A DNA stretch of 56,757 nucleotides from Jeotgalibacillus haloalkalitolerans (GCF_034427455.1 NZ_JAXQNN010000009.1:1-56757), one strand, 5' to 3'; shown: positions 37,778 to 48,634, counted from the first letter of the stretch. Notes: generated from the letters alone by a model not told the origin. Program-made: numbers and translations.

Positions 37778-37854
37778 TGGTGGCGGCAGAGGGGATCGAA
37801 CCCCCGACCTCACGGGTATGAACCGTACGCTCTAGCCAGCTGAGCTACGCCGCC
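37778..37854 (-). tRNA. tRNA-Met (anticodon CAT)
   Basis: On the minus strand GGCGGCG opens and TGCCGCC, A and encoded CCA close the molecule. The anticodon loop TTCATAC gives CAT, and the T arm reads GGGGGTTCGATCCCC. A CAT anticodon can also belong to tRNA-Ile2; elongator Met is the likelier call given the tRNA-Glu neighbour. The first pair is normal Watson-Crick, so it is not the initiator. Confidence 0.9.
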
Positions 37855-37945
37855 ATTAATGAAGCACAAGTTATATAATACATAGCGCGTCAATAAGTGT
37901 CAATATCTTTTTTGAAAATTTCTAAGGGTCCTCTCAAGCAGGAAT

Positions 37946-38012
37946 CCGTCGAATGTTTTTTGCTGTGTGAAACGTTTTTTGACAAACTCCTCTGTTCTGT
38001 CCTTTTTATAAT
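37946..38012 (+). promoter_or_regulatory. Spo0A-activated, wide-spacer promoter of spoIIE
   Basis: TTGACA (37979-37984) and TATAAT (38007-38012) are perfect hexamers but 22 nt apart. A 0A-box-like CGTCGAA lies about 26-32 nt upstream, and TTTGACAA overlaps the -35. The B. subtilis spoIIE promoter has 21 nt between its hexamers and depends on Spo0A~P, so the abnormal spacing is probably functional. Confidence 0.75.
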
Positions 38013-38047
38013 AGGCGCAATAAGAAATGAAGGAGTGGACCTGCAAG

Positions 38048-40456
38048 ATGGCAAATGTGCATGAAGCAAACTTCGAACTAACAAACGCTCTATCTCTCAA
38101 GAGAACACGTAAAAAAGAAGTAAGAAAAGTGAACGTGATGAAGTGGCTGTATGAAAAAGGGATCTTTCATCTGTTAGCAGGAGTTATGCTCGGTCGTGCG
38201 GTTGTGATGCTGCAGTTTATGCCTTTTGCACTTCCGTTTTTTGCTGCGGTTATGATCATGCAGCGCCAGAAAGCGCCTCAAACATTTGCCGGATTAACAG
38301 CAGGTGCGGCTGCGCTGGGGTTATTGCCGGCTTTGTATACAGCGACGATTCTGCTGATGTACTATATCAGTTTTGGTCTGTTAAGAAAGTACACCGGTAA
38401 CCAGTTTGTTGCTGCAGGCCTGGCAGCTGGTGTAACCGCATTGGTGAAAACCTTATACACCTGGGCGGTTCAGCCGCTTGATTGGATGACCGCTTTCTAT
38501 ATTTTAGCGGAAGCAGCGATGACAGGTGTGCTGCTGCTGATCTTCCTGCAGAGCTTCCTTGTGCTGACGAAAGGACGAAGAAGTGCTTTTTCACATGAGG
38601 AGCTTGTGGCGCTTTCTGTACTGGCCGCCTCTATTGCACTCGGGCTGACCGGACTCATGGCCGGGGATCTGGTGATTAGCCATATTGCAGCGCGCTATGT
38701 TGTGCTGGCTGCTGCATTGTCTGCAGGGGCACTGGTCGGTTCTACGGCTGGTGTTGTGATCGGATTACTTTTCTGTCTGGCTTCTTTTGCATTTATCCCG
38801 GAAGTGGCACTGCTGGCGGTTGCGGGTCTCCTCGGAGGCTTATTAAAGTCCGGCGGCCGGGTGGGTGTTGTGATCGGATTAATGCTTGCCACGATGCTGA
38901 CCGGTTTAATGATGGAGAATGCCCTGCGTCTGGAGTTTTCATTATATGAGTCTGCAGTGGCTGCTTTACTGCTTTTTATCACGCCTCAGAGCTGGGTGCG
39001 TGCACTTGCCCGTCATATTCCGGGTTCAGAGGAATATGCAGAAGAACAGCAGCTTTATGCGAAAAGCGTGCGTGATGTGACGGCTGAAAAAGTTGAGCAT
39101 TTTTCAGCGATGTTTAAAAAGCTTTCTGACAGCTTTTCAGATATAGAGCCTGCCCAGGAAAATCCGGGAGCTGCTGATGAAATGATCGGAAGTGTGACCA
39201 AGTATACGTGTGATCAGTGCTTCAGAAAAGAATTCTGCTGGTCTGAGCATTTTGACCGTACATATGAATGGATGAGTGTGCTTGCAGAACGCGGAGAGCC
39301 TGAGCCCGGCTGGAAGTCCTACTGCGTGAAATCTGCCCTGATGGAAAAAGAATTTGACCGTTACCACCAGGAAAAAGCAGTGAATCAGTTGATGCAGCAG
39401 CATATGAAAGAAGGAAACCGTTTTGTAGCGAGACAGCTCTCGGGTCTTGCGGATGTCATGAGTGAATTTGCCAATGAGCTTCAGCGTGAAACCATCCAGA
39501 ATGGGGAACAGGAGGAGAAAATTCTGCAGGAGCTGGATGCGTATGGCGTACGAGCGGACCAGATTGATATTCACTGTCTTGAAGCAGGGAGGGTGGACCT
39601 TGATGTGCTGCTGCCGTTTCAGGAGAAGCACGGGGAGTGTGACAAGCTGATTGCGCCAATGCTCTCTTCCATTTTGCAGGAGACCGTCATTGTCCATCAA
39701 AAAGGGGATCTCCCGCCACCTTACTATGGCACTGCCGCAACTTTCAGGTCAGCAAAAGCTTTTCAGGTCACTTCAGGGATTGCACATGCTGCCTATGCCG
39801 GCGGACTTGTGTCAGGGGACAGCTGTGCAGCAATTCCGATCCATGAAGGCAAGTTTGCAGCGGCGATTTGCGATGGGATGGGTAATGGGGAAAAGGCGCG
39901 TGAAGAGAGTGAAGAAACCATTGGACTTTTAGAGGAGATGTTAAAGGCTGGAATTGAAGAGGAGCTTGCGATAAAGTCGGTCAATGCCATTTTAACGGCG
40001 AAAAGAACAAGTGATATGTATTCGACTGTGGATCTCGCGATGATTGATCTTCAGCATGCCAGGGCTAGGTTTTTAAAGGTGGGGGCAGTACCGAGTTACG
40101 TGAAACGCGGGAAGCAGATACAGATGATTGAAGCTGCGAATCTGCCGCTTGGATTCTTTCATGAAATGGAGATGGATGTATTAGAGCATCAGTTAAAATC
40201 AGGGGATATGCTGTTTATGCTGAGTGATGGGCTGATTGACGGCCTGCGTTCGATTGAGAACCCTGAACGCTGGATGAGGCGTCAGATTGCTGAGCTTGTC
40301 ACAACTGACCCTCAGGAGGCTGCTGACCTCCTTGTAGAAGCAGCTGTCCGGGCAGCGGGAGGGTCAATTAACGATGATATGACAGTGGTGGCAGTAAAAA
40401 TTGATCACCAGGTGCCAAAGTGGGCTGCTATTCCATTAAGGAGGACTGCCGGTTAA
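38048..40456 (+). CDS. spoIIE: Stage II sporulation protein E
   Basis: SpoIIE dephosphorylates SpoIIAA-P at the asymmetric septum and so activates sigma-F in the forespore. The 802-residue protein has about ten transmembrane helices (~45-325), a central FtsZ-binding region (~330-580) with a Cys cluster (CDQCFRKEFCW), and a C-terminal PP2C phosphatase (ICDGMGNGEKA near 605, SDGLIDG, DDMTVVAVKI). ATG 38048 is chosen over ATG 38027, since AAGGAGTGG (38030-38038) is then 9 nt upstream. The neighbours yabS and yabT of B. subtilis are missing. Confidence 0.96.
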   Translation: MANVHEANFELTNALSLKRTRKKEVRKVNVMKWLYEKGIFHLLAGVMLGRAVVMLQFMPFALPFFAAVMIMQRQKAPQTFAGLTAGAAALGLLPALYTATILLMYYISFGLLRKYTGNQFVAAGLAAGVTALVKTLYTWAVQPLDWMTAFYILAEAAMTGVLLLIFLQSFLVLTKGRRSAFSHEELVALSVLAASIALGLTGLMAGDLVISHIAARYVVLAAALSAGALVGSTAGVVIGLLFCLASFAFIPEVALLAVAGLLGGLLKSGGRVGVVIGLMLATMLTGLMMENALRLEFSLYESAVAALLLFITPQSWVRALARHIPGSEEYAEEQQLYAKSVRDVTAEKVEHFSAMFKKLSDSFSDIEPAQENPGAADEMIGSVTKYTCDQCFRKEFCWSEHFDRTYEWMSVLAERGEPEPGWKSYCVKSALMEKEFDRYHQEKAVNQLMQQHMKEGNRFVARQLSGLADVMSEFANELQRETIQNGEQEEKILQELDAYGVRADQIDIHCLEAGRVDLDVLLPFQEKHGECDKLIAPMLSSILQETVIVHQKGDLPPPYYGTAATFRSAKAFQVTSGIAHAAYAGGLVSGDSCAAIPIHEGKFAAAICDGMGNGEKAREESEETIGLLEEMLKAGIEEELAIKSVNAILTAKRTSDMYSTVDLAMIDLQHARARFLKVGAVPSYVKRGKQIQMIEAANLPLGFFHEMEMDVLEHQLKSGDMLFMLSDGLIDGLRSIENPERWMRRQIAELVTTDPQEAADLLVEAAVRAAGGSINDDMTVVAVKIDHQVPKWAAIPLRRTAG

Positions 40457-40526
40457 GTATTTGCATGACCTTCCTGATCTTCCTGTATACTATTGAGAAA
40501 AGAATGGATCAGGAAAGGGTAATGGC

Positions 40527-41891
40527 ATGAGTGACTTTCGTTTAAAAGTGAAGGCATACTGCGAAAAACATGAGATGGTTTCCTCAGGAGATAAGGTGCT
40601 GATCGGGGTTTCAGGGGGACCCGATTCATTAGCGCTGCTTCATTTTTTCAGGGAAAACAGACCTGACTTAAAGGTGGAGGCTGTGCATGTGGACCACGGG
40701 CTAAGGGGGAGCTCAGCGGCAGATGCAGCTTATGTGAAAGCGTATTGTAAGCTCCATCAGATTCCCTTTCATCTCCTGCTTGCGGATGTGAAAGGCAGAA
40801 TGGAGCAGACTGGGGAAGGCGTTCAGGAAGCAGCGAGAAAAGTCCGCTATGCTTATTTTGAAGAGCTGATGGAGGAAACGGGTGCTGATGTCGTCATGAT
40901 CGGCCAGCACGCAGATGATCAGGTGGAGACCATTTTATTCAGGCTGATGCGAGGAACGTCAATGCGCGGAGCAGCTGGAATTATGCCTGTCAGACCCTTT
41001 GCGGAGGGGAAAATGGTTCGTCCATTTTTATCAGTGACCAAAAGTGAAATCGAACAATATTGTGAACAGCATGATCTGGAGCCGAGAAGGGATCCGACAA
41101 ATGAAAGTGATGCGTATACAAGAAACAGGCTGAGAAGACATGTGATCCCTTTGTTAAAAAAAGAAAACCCTCTTCTGCATGAAGCCTTTGAACGCTTTTC
41201 TGAAGAGCTTGGTGAGGATAATGCGTGGCTTGAACAGGAGGCCGTGAAAGCCCTTGAAGACGTCTGTGTCACAAAAAGCAGTGAACGCTTCCATCTTTCA
41301 GTAGAAAAATTTCGTACTTATGGTCTTCCTTTACAAAGAAGAATGATTCATCTAATATTAAATTATCTGTATGCAAAAGTACCCACATCATTATCTTCTG
41401 CGCATACGCGCGCGATACTGGATCTGCTGAAACAGGCACATCCGTCAGGGGATCTGCACCTGCCTGAATCATTGACTGTAACCCGTTCTTATCAAGACGG
41501 TTATTTTCATTTTCAGCGTAAAACAGACGATGCAGCCTATTCTTATTTAATCGATAAGGAGCAGCTGATCGAACTTCCTGACCGGCATATGCTTGATGTG
41601 CAGGCTGGTGAAATCGTGCCGGATAAGCCGTACTATGATCTTTATTATGTATCTGAGTCGTTCATGCCGCTGACGGTGAGAAGCCGCAGGGATGGAGATA
41701 AGATACGGCTGCCTGATGGCAAAGGGTCAAAGAAGATAAAGGATGTCTTTATAGAAAAGAAAGTACCACTCAGCCAGCGGAATCGCCACCCAATTGTGAC
41801 GGCTGCTGACGGAAGTGTACTTTGGATTCCCGGACTGCGTAAGGCGCCGTCTGATGGGAAGCCTGCTGCATATACGTTAATTTACTATTAA
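40527..41891 (+). CDS. tilS: tRNA(Ile)-lysidine synthase
   Basis: TilS converts C34 of the CAT tRNA-Ile2 to lysidine so that it reads AUA. The 454-residue protein has the N-type PP-loop [14 protein letters not shown] (near 28), [17 protein letters not shown], the RRDPTNES block, and a C-terminal substrate domain. ATG 40527 follows GAAAGGG. Followed 23 nt later by hprT. Confidence 0.96.
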   Translation: MSDFRLKVKAYCEKHEMVSSGDKVLIGVSGGPDSLALLHFFRENRPDLKVEAVHVDHGLRGSSAADAAYVKAYCKLHQIPFHLLLADVKGRMEQTGEGVQEAARKVRYAYFEELMEETGADVVMIGQHADDQVETILFRLMRGTSMRGAAGIMPVRPFAEGKMVRPFLSVTKSEIEQYCEQHDLEPRRDPTNESDAYTRNRLRRHVIPLLKKENPLLHEAFERFSEELGEDNAWLEQEAVKALEDVCVTKSSERFHLSVEKFRTYGLPLQRRMIHLILNYLYAKVPTSLSSAHTRAILDLLKQAHPSGDLHLPESLTVTRSYQDGYFHFQRKTDDAAYSYLIDKEQLIELPDRHMLDVQAGEIVPDKPYYDLYYVSESFMPLTVRSRRDGDKIRLPDGKGSKKIKDVFIEKKVPLSQRNRHPIVTAADGSVLWIPGLRKAPSDGKPAAYTLIYY

Positions 41892-41914
41892 GATCTTCTA
41901 GGAGGACATTGTTC

Positions 41915-42463
41915 GTGTTAAATAAAGACATCGAGAAAGTATTGTATACCGAGGAACAGCTGCAGGAAAAAATCAAAGAGCTTGGCACTGAGTTAACAGC
42001 TGAATACCAGGATAAATATCCACTTGCAGTCGGCGTATTAAAAGGCGCAATGCCATTTATGGCTGATCTGATCAAACGTATGGATGTCTATCTTGAGATG
42101 GATTTCATGGATGTTTCAAGCTATGGTAACTCCACTGTTTCTTCAGGAGAAGTAAAAATTGTCAAAGACCTGAACACAAAAGTAGAAGGCCGTGACATTC
42201 TGATTCTTGAAGATATCATCGACAGCGGACTGACGCTCAGCTACCTGGTAGATCTGTTCAAGTACCGTAAAGCAAAATCAATCAAAATTGTTACACTGCT
42301 TGATAAGCCAAGTGGCCGTAAAGCAGACATCAAAGCAGATTATGTTGGATTCATTGTACCGGATGAGTTTGTTGTAGGGTATGGACTTGACTATGCGGAA
42401 CGTTATCGAAACCTCCCATACATCGGTGTATTGAAGCCTGAAATTTATACAGATTCTGAGTAA
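41915..42463 (+). CDS. hprT: Hypoxanthine phosphoribosyltransferase
   Basis: HprT salvages hypoxanthine (and guanine) with PRPP. The 182-residue product has the PRPP loop [13 protein letters not shown] and the upstream [15 protein letters not shown] 41915 is preferred to TTG 41909, because AGGAGG (41900-41905) is then 9 nt away. In B. subtilis TilS and HprT together regulate ftsH, and the gene order tilS-hprT-ftsH is kept. Confidence 0.96.
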   Translation: MLNKDIEKVLYTEEQLQEKIKELGTELTAEYQDKYPLAVGVLKGAMPFMADLIKRMDVYLEMDFMDVSSYGNSTVSSGEVKIVKDLNTKVEGRDILILEDIIDSGLTLSYLVDLFKYRKAKSIKIVTLLDKPSGRKADIKADYVGFIVPDEFVVGYGLDYAERYRNLPYIGVLKPEIYTDSE

Positions 42464-42572
42464 AATAGAGTGTAAGCGAGCGCATTCACTGAGCATGCTT
42501 ATTGGTTGTCACGCTTTATTTTACTATGATAGTATTGATATTAGTTTTCTTGACCGTGGGAGGAGGTAAGGG

Positions 42573-44594
42573 ATGAACCGTATATTTCGAAATACGATAT
42601 TTTATTTGATTATTTTCCTCGTCATCATTGGTATTATTGGCCTATTTAACAATGGGAACCAGCCAAATGAGGAACTCACATATGGTGAATTTTTAAATGC
42701 GCTTGATAGTGGTGAAGTAACGGAGATTGAAATTCAGCCGGACAGAAATGTCTATAATGTACGCGGACAGCTTGAAGGCTATGAAGAAACCGAGTACTTC
42801 CTTACAAACATTCCATTTGAAAGTTCAGCACTTGAAACCATTGATGAGGTAGCGCAGGCGAATAATACTGAAGTGAATGTGTTGAAAGCCCCTGAAACAA
42901 GCGGCTGGGTGACATTCCTGACGACGATTATTCCATTTGTGATTATCTTCATCCTATTCTTCTTCTTACTTAACCAGGCTCAGGGTGGCGGCGGAGGCCG
43001 TGTCATGAATTTCGGTAAGAGTAAGGCGAAGCTTTATACTGAAGAAAAGAAAAAAGTCCGCTTTAAGGACGTTGCAGGGGCAGACGAAGAGAAGCAGGAG
43101 CTTGTTGAAGTTGTTGACTTCCTGAAGGATCCCCGTAAATTTACTGATGTCGGTGCACGTATTCCAAAAGGGATTCTGCTTGTCGGGCCTCCGGGTACCG
43201 GTAAAACATTGCTTGCACGTGCAGCAGCAGGTGAAGCAGGCGTACCGTTCTTCTCGATTTCCGGTTCAGACTTCGTTGAGATGTTTGTCGGTGTCGGGGC
43301 ATCACGTGTACGTGACCTGTTTGAAAATGCGAAGAAAAATGCACCATGTATTATTTTCATTGATGAAATTGATGCAGTTGGACGTCAGCGTGGCGCCGGT
43401 CTTGGCGGTGGACACGATGAGCGTGAACAGACATTGAACCAGCTGCTTGTTGAAATGGATGGTTTCGGTGGAAACGAAGGAATCATCATGATTGCAGCAA
43501 CAAACAGACCGGATATTCTGGACCCTGCATTACTGCGTCCAGGACGTTTCGACCGTCAGATCACAGTAGACCGTCCTGATGTAACAGGCCGTGAAGCTGT
43601 CCTGAAGGTTCATGCAAGAAACAAACCGCTTGCAGAAAACATTGATCTAAAAGCGATTGCCCAGCGTACACCTGGCTTCTCAGGAGCAGACCTTGAAAAC
43701 CTGCTGAACGAGGCTGCACTTGTCGCTGCACGTCGTGATAAGAAGAAAATTGATATGAGTGACATCGATGAAGCGACAGACCGCGTCATTGCCGGTCCTG
43801 CAAAGAAAACACGTGTCATCTCTCAAAAAGAGAGAAAAATCGTTGCTTTCCACGAAGCAGGACACACGATTATCGGTGTTGTACTGGATGAAGCCGATAT
43901 GGTTCACAAAGTAACCATCGTTCCACGTGGTCAGGCAGGCGGATATGCTGTCATGCTTCCAAAAGAAGATCGTTACTTCATGACAAAACCTGAACTGCTC
44001 GATAAAATCACAGGTCTCCTTGGCGGCCGTGTAGCAGAGGATATTATCTTCGGAGAAGTATCAACTGGTGCACACAATGACTTCCAGCGTGCGACAGGCA
44101 TTGCCCGCCGTATGGTAACTGAATTTGGTATGAGTGATAAGCTTGGACCGCTTCAGTTCGGTCAGGCCCAGGGTCAGGTATTCCTTGGACGTGACTTTAA
44201 CAGTGAGCAGAACTATTCTGATCAGATCGCTTACGATATTGATACAGAAATTCAGCGCATTATTAAAGAGTGCTATGCACGGGCGAAAACGATTCTGACT
44301 GAGAATCGTGAAAAGCTTGAGCTGATCGCTGAAACGCTTCTTGATATTGAAACACTTGATGCTGAACAGATCAGACATCTTGTGGATCACGGAACACTGC
44401 CTGAGCGTGACTACGATCAGGGGAATGGTGAGGACCGTAAAGATATCACAGAAGAGTCAAAAGAACTTGAATCAGACGAAACGTCTGTAACGACTGACAG
44501 TGAGATTAACGATGAAGAGAAATCTTCAGAAGATCTGCTGAAAGAATCGAAAGAAGGCACATCTTCTGACGAGGATCGTCGTAATAAAGAATAA
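42573..44594 (+). CDS. ftsH: ATP-dependent zinc metalloprotease FtsH
   Basis: FtsH degrades membrane and regulatory proteins. The 673-residue product has two N-terminal transmembrane helices (about 6-25 and 108-130), the AAA domain with Walker A GPPGTGKT (about 205-212), Walker B IIFIDEID and the second region of homology [17 protein letters not shown], and the zinc site HEAGH (about 427). The last 55 residues are acidic and Ser-rich. ATG 42573 follows GGGAGGAGG. A terminator follows. Confidence 0.97.
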   Translation: MNRIFRNTIFYLIIFLVIIGIIGLFNNGNQPNEELTYGEFLNALDSGEVTEIEIQPDRNVYNVRGQLEGYEETEYFLTNIPFESSALETIDEVAQANNTEVNVLKAPETSGWVTFLTTIIPFVIIFILFFFLLNQAQGGGGGRVMNFGKSKAKLYTEEKKKVRFKDVAGADEEKQELVEVVDFLKDPRKFTDVGARIPKGILLVGPPGTGKTLLARAAAGEAGVPFFSISGSDFVEMFVGVGASRVRDLFENAKKNAPCIIFIDEIDAVGRQRGAGLGGGHDEREQTLNQLLVEMDGFGGNEGIIMIAATNRPDILDPALLRPGRFDRQITVDRPDVTGREAVLKVHARNKPLAENIDLKAIAQRTPGFSGADLENLLNEAALVAARRDKKKIDMSDIDEATDRVIAGPAKKTRVISQKERKIVAFHEAGHTIIGVVLDEADMVHKVTIVPRGQAGGYAVMLPKEDRYFMTKPELLDKITGLLGGRVAEDIIFGEVSTGAHNDFQRATGIARRMVTEFGMSDKLGPLQFGQAQGQVFLGRDFNSEQNYSDQIAYDIDTEIQRIIKECYARAKTILTENREKLELIAETLLDIETLDAEQIRHLVDHGTLPERDYDQGNGEDRKDITEESKELESDETSVTTDSEINDEEKSSEDLLKESKEGTSSDEDRRNKE

Positions 44595-44617
44595 TCATTT
44601 GCATTAGCAGATGCTTG

Positions 44618-44656
44618 AATCCGCGGTTCCGCGTAAACGGGGCCGCGGATTTTTTG
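44618..44656 (+). terminator. Terminator after ftsH
   Basis: AATCCGCGG and CCGCGGATT form a 9-bp stem (44618-44626 with 44643-44651) followed by five to six T. Confidence 0.9.
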
Positions 44657-44701
44657 ACTGATTGGCGTGTAGACGAAAGGCGTCTGAGCGGCTGGATTTG
44701 A

Positions 44702-44880
44702 GGTCGCATTTCCTGAATATCAGTTCATTTCCCGGGAAATTGAGGTCACATCCGGCGAAACTGGGATCACATTTGTTTTAGCGGGCTCTGGGCGAGTTTT
44801 TGGGGTCGCATTAGCGGATTTTCAGGTGGGATTCGAATAATCTTAGGTCATATCCGGACAATGTCAGATCACATTCCGGC
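44702..44880 (+). repeat. 21-nt-period array, second family (core GGTCACATTC), eight units
   Basis: Cores start at 44702, about 44723, 44744, 44765, 44804, 44825, 44846 and 44867, so steps are about 21, 21, 21, 39, 21, 21 and 21 nt. Copies vary, for example GGTCGCATTT, GGTCACATCC, GATCACATTT and GGTGGGATTC. The linkers often contain GAAANTGA. No gene lies in the ftsH-coaX gap. Confidence 0.85.
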
Positions 44881-44895
44881 GGCAGGTCCCCGCTC

Positions 44896-44936
44896 TACAT
44901 GCCTGTCAGAGCTAAACGCCTCCCTCCGCTTTTCTA
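44896..44936 (+). repeat. Fragment of the 120-bp hairpin repeat
   Basis: TACATGCCTGTCAGAGCTAAACGCC and CTCCGCTTTTCT match the right end of the elements at 37454 and 37575. Left end and palindrome are absent. Confidence 0.65.
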
Positions 44937-44989
44937 AATATGGTAAAATGTTTGCAGTGTGTATTCTAATAAGGCGTGGTGAATAATAG

Positions 44990-45757
44990 ATGTTATTTGT
45001 ATTGGATGTTGGGAACACCAACACGGTATTAGGGGTTTATGAAGGAGAGGAGCTTCGCTATCACTGGCGGGTTGAGACGAATCGTCATAAAACTGAGGAT
45101 GAGTATGGCATGCTTGTGAAAAATCTGTTTGAGCATGTCGGACTTACTTTTTCGGATTTCGATGGTATTATTATTTCTTCTGTTGTGCCGCCGGTGATGT
45201 TTCCGCTTGAGCGGATGAGCCAGAAGTATTTTCATCTGAAGCCGCTCGTTGTAGGACCGGGGATGAAGACTGGTTTGAATATTAAATACGATAACCCGAA
45301 AGAAGTCGGTGCGGACCGGATTGTGAATGCAGTAGCTGGTATTAAAGAGCACGGCGGGTCGCTGATCATCGTTGATTTCGGTACGGCTACAACGTATTGC
45401 TATATTAATAAAAACCGCCAGTATATGGGTGGCGTGATTGCGCCAGGGATTGGCATTTCAACAGAAGCGCTGTATTCGAAAGCAGCAAAGCTTCCGAGAA
45501 TTGAGATCGCGCGTCCTGAAACAGTTGTTGGGAAAAGTACAGTTTCTGCGATGCAGGCCGGTATTGTTTACGGCTACGTGGGGCAGGTTGAAGGTATCGT
45601 GTCACGTATGAAAAAAGAAGCCGGTGAACCGGTTACTGTGATTGCTACAGGCGGTCTTGCTTCACTTATTGCCAAGGAATCAGATATTATAGATGTTGTT
45701 GATCCGTTTTTGACTTTAAAGGGACTTCAGTTAATATACAAACGCAACGCCGAATGA
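44990..45757 (+). CDS. coaX: Type III pantothenate kinase
   Basis: CoaX phosphorylates pantothenate as the first step of CoA synthesis. The 255-residue acetate-kinase-fold protein has the phosphate-1 loop [14 protein letters not shown], the GPGMKTGL block, [11 protein letters not shown] and [15 protein letters not shown] 44990 has a weak ribosome binding site (GTGGTG). It overlaps the extended frame of hslO, but the chosen hslO start lies 15 nt after its stop. Confidence 0.96.
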   Translation: MLFVLDVGNTNTVLGVYEGEELRYHWRVETNRHKTEDEYGMLVKNLFEHVGLTFSDFDGIIISSVVPPVMFPLERMSQKYFHLKPLVVGPGMKTGLNIKYDNPKEVGADRIVNAVAGIKEHGGSLIIVDFGTATTYCYINKNRQYMGGVIAPGIGISTEALYSKAAKLPRIEIARPETVVGKSTVSAMQAGIVYGYVGQVEGIVSRMKKEAGEPVTVIATGGLASLIAKESDIIDVVDPFLTLKGLQLIYKRNAE

Positions 45758-45771
45758 AAGGAGATTTTACA

Positions 45772-46650
45772 ATGAAAGATTATATGATACGCGCACTTGC
45801 TTATAATGATCAGGTACGTGCATATGCTGTAAATACAACTGCTGCTGTACAGGAAGCGCAGGACCGCCACTATACATGGCCGACTGCTTCTGCTGCACTC
45901 GGCAGAGCAATGACTGCAGGAGTTATGATGGGCGCAATGCTGAAGGGTGACAACCAGTTAACTGTAAAAGTTGAAGGAAACGGCCCGCTCGGCATGATTT
46001 TAGTCGACAGTAATGCTAAGGGTGAAGTAAGAGGATACGTAACAAATCCGCAGACGCATAAAGAACTGAACGAACAGGGTAAGCTTGATGTGCGAGGGGT
46101 TGTTGGTACAGAAGGAACTCTTACCATCGTGAAAGACCTTGGTATGCGTGATAACTTTACAGGTCAGGTACCGCTTGTCTCAGGGGAGCTTGGCGAAGAT
46201 TTCACCTACTATTTTGCTTCATCAGAACAGGTGCCGTCATCAGTTGGGGTCGGGGTGCTTGTCAATCCTGATAATTCGATTCTTGCAGCTGGCGGATTCA
46301 TTATTCAGCTGATGCCTGGTGCAGATGAAGAGACGATCGAGAAAATCGAAAAGCGTCTCAGCACAATTCCTCCTGTTTCAAAAATGATTCAGGATGGGCT
46401 CTCTCCGGAAGAGGTACTTGAAACGGTACTGGGAGAAGGGAATGTACGTGTGCTTGATTCAATGCCGGTTTCATTTGAATGCAACTGTTCAAAAGAACGT
46501 TTTGGCAATGCCATCGTTGGTCTTGGTAAGGATGAAATCCGTGCGATGATCGAGGAAGATGGGAAAGCAGAAGCGCAATGTCACTTCTGCCGCGAAACGT
46601 ATGATTACACGAAAGAAGAATTAGAAGCATTTTTAGAAGAGGCGAACTAA
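45772..46650 (+). CDS. hslO: Redox-regulated chaperone Hsp33
   Basis: Hsp33 is a zinc-held chaperone switched on by oxidation. The 292-residue product has the four-Cys switch CNCSKERF and CHFC (residues about 236-270) and the family N-terminal domain ([17 protein letters not shown]). ATG 45772 follows AAAGGAG (45757-45763). Only 3 nt separate it from the following foldase gene. Confidence 0.96.
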   Translation: MKDYMIRALAYNDQVRAYAVNTTAAVQEAQDRHYTWPTASAALGRAMTAGVMMGAMLKGDNQLTVKVEGNGPLGMILVDSNAKGEVRGYVTNPQTHKELNEQGKLDVRGVVGTEGTLTIVKDLGMRDNFTGQVPLVSGELGEDFTYYFASSEQVPSSVGVGVLVNPDNSILAAGGFIIQLMPGADEETIEKIEKRLSTIPPVSKMIQDGLSPEEVLETVLGEGNVRVLDSMPVSFECNCSKERFGNAIVGLGKDEIRAMIEEDGKAEAQCHFCRETYDYTKEELEAFLEEAN

Positions 46651-46653
46651 GAG

Positions 46654-47562
46654 ATGGCTGAGGTTCGTAAAAGACGACTTAAAGCTAAGCCGCTTTTATA
46701 TATCATTGGTTTTCTGATGGTGACGAATCTGATATTTCTGATTGGCTGGATCACAAAAGACGGAGCACCACCTTCTGCTGAGGCAGAGGTGGTCGCTCAG
46801 GTCGGTGATGATGAAATCACGCGTCAGGAATGGCTGCATGCCATTGAAGTCCGCCACGGAAAAGAAGTGCTTCAGCAGCTGATCAATCAGTCAGTCATGG
46901 AGCAGTCAGCAGAGAATTATGACGTAGCCGTATCAGAAGAAGAGCTGGATCAGGAATTATCCATGCTGCGTTCTGTCCTGAATGTCTATGATCAGGCTTC
47001 ACTGCCGAATGAAGATGTGCTAAAACAGGAACTGAAAACCGAATTAATTTTAGAGAAGCTGATTACAACTGAAGCGGAACTGTCTGAAGAAGATTTGCGT
47101 ACATACTATGAAGAGAATGAATCACTTTATTCAGTGCCTGCGATGTACCGGCTTTCTCAAATTGTAGTGCCGACTCAGGAAGATGCTGATAAAGCACTTG
47201 AAGAATTAGAGAATGGATCCTCGTTTGAAGCGGTCGCGAGGGAGCGGTCCATTGATCCTGTTACTGCCAGTCAGGGAGGCCAGCTCGGGTTTATTCCGGA
47301 AAATACAGATACAGTAGATACGGCCATTTTAGATGCAGCAGAAAGCGTATCACCAGGTGAATATTCAGATGCTTTTCAAACGGCTGATGGACTGACAATT
47401 GTTTATCTTCATGAAGAGGTGCCGGGCGTTGATTTTGAATTTGAAGAAGTTCGCGGTAAGATTGAGCGTCAGCTGGCACTTGAGCAAATGAGTACACCGG
47501 TAACCGCTGAATCCTTTTGGGATGAATACTCAATTGACTGGTTCTACGGCCCGGTTGAATAA
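46654..47562 (+). CDS. PpiC-type peptidyl-prolyl isomerase, membrane-anchored (YacD-like)
   Basis: The 302-residue product has a basic N-terminus, one transmembrane anchor (about 14-32), a SurA-like chaperone region (about 45-155) and a parvulin domain (about 160-260) with LSQIVV, GSSFEAVARERS and GGQLGFI. It is not a PrsA lipoprotein, as no lipobox Cys is seen. It corresponds by position and layout to YacD of B. subtilis. It should fold exported proteins on the outer face of the membrane. Confidence 0.9.
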   Translation: MAEVRKRRLKAKPLLYIIGFLMVTNLIFLIGWITKDGAPPSAEAEVVAQVGDDEITRQEWLHAIEVRHGKEVLQQLINQSVMEQSAENYDVAVSEEELDQELSMLRSVLNVYDQASLPNEDVLKQELKTELILEKLITTEAELSEEDLRTYYEENESLYSVPAMYRLSQIVVPTQEDADKALEELENGSSFEAVARERSIDPVTASQGGQLGFIPENTDTVDTAILDAAESVSPGEYSDAFQTADGLTIVYLHEEVPGVDFEFEEVRGKIERQLALEQMSTPVTAESFWDEYSIDWFYGPVE

Positions 47563-47648
47563 TCAAAATAGTTGAAATTTTAAATGTTAATTGTTACATT
47601 TGCAGTATGTAAAACCGATCACATTACTAGGGATTAGGAGTGAGGAAA

Positions 47649-48572
47649 ATGGTACGCATTGCAAATAATATTTCTGAATTAGTAGGGCAGACGCCAATCG
47701 TAAAATTAAATCGGCTGACTGATGAAAACTCAGCAGAGGTCTACCTGAAGCTTGAGTATATGAATCCGGGCAGCAGCGTAAAAGACCGTATTGCTCTTTC
47801 GATGATTGAAGCCGCTGAACGTGACGGCAACCTGAAGGAAGGTGACACAATCATTGAGCCGACAAGTGGTAACACAGGGATCGGTCTTGCGATGATTGCT
47901 GCAGCGAAAGGTTACCGTTCAGTGCTCGTCATGCCGGAGACGATGAGTATGGAAAGAAGAAATCTGCTGCGCGCATATGGTGCAGAGCTCGTACTGACAC
48001 CGGGCCCGGACGGAATGAAGGGTGCCATTAAAAAAGCAGAAGAGCTTGCAGCAGAAAAAGGGTACTTTATGCCTCAGCAGTTCAAAAATGAAGCAAACCC
48101 TGAAATCCACCGCCGCACAACGGGTAAAGAAATCGTTGAACAAATGGAGCAGCTGGATGCTTTCGTATCTGGAATCGGTACCGGCGGAACGATCACTGGT
48201 GCAGGTCAGGTGCTGAAAGATCACTATAAAGATGTGAAAATCTATGCGGTAGAGCCTGCAGATTCACCAATCCTGTCGGGTGGAAACCCTGGCCCTCATA
48301 AAATCCAGGGAATCGGTGCAGGATTTGTTCCTGATATTCTCGATACAAAAATTTATGATGAAGTCATTCAGGTAACCAATGACCAGTCATTTGAAACGGC
48401 AAGAAGAGCAGCAAGAGAAGAAGGTATTCTCGGTGGGATTTCATCCGGTGCAGCAATTTACGCAGCGCTTGAAGTCGCAAAGAAAATGGGTAAAGGTAAA
48501 AAAGTGCTGGCAGTGATTCCGAGTAACGGCGAACGCTACCTGAGCACACCGCTTTATCAGTTTGAAGATTGA
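47649..48572 (+). CDS. cysK: Cysteine synthase A (O-acetylserine sulfhydrylase)
   Basis: CysK makes cysteine from O-acetylserine and sulfide. The 307-residue fold-type II PLP enzyme has NPGSSVKDR with the PLP Lys (K45), [12 protein letters not shown] and the phosphate loop [13 protein letters not shown] 47649 is preferred to GTG 47640, since TAGGAGTGAGG precedes it and the N-terminus fits the family. In B. subtilis it is regulated by CymR; I could not locate a clear operator here. Confidence 0.97.
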   Translation: MVRIANNISELVGQTPIVKLNRLTDENSAEVYLKLEYMNPGSSVKDRIALSMIEAAERDGNLKEGDTIIEPTSGNTGIGLAMIAAAKGYRSVLVMPETMSMERRNLLRAYGAELVLTPGPDGMKGAIKKAEELAAEKGYFMPQQFKNEANPEIHRRTTGKEIVEQMEQLDAFVSGIGTGGTITGAGQVLKDHYKDVKIYAVEPADSPILSGGNPGPHKIQGIGAGFVPDILDTKIYDEVIQVTNDQSFETARRAAREEGILGGISSGAAIYAALEVAKKMGKGKKVLAVIPSNGERYLSTPLYQFED

Positions 48573-48577
48573 TGTTG

Positions 48578-48610
48578 ATGGCAGTCCCTTGGCGGGGGCT
48601 GCTTTTTGTT
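48578..48610 (+). terminator. Terminator after cysK
   Basis: GGCAGTCCC-TTGGC-GGGGGCTGC followed by five T. Confidence 0.85.
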
Positions 48611-48634
48611 TGGGTTATTAGTAGGTAGAAGGGT

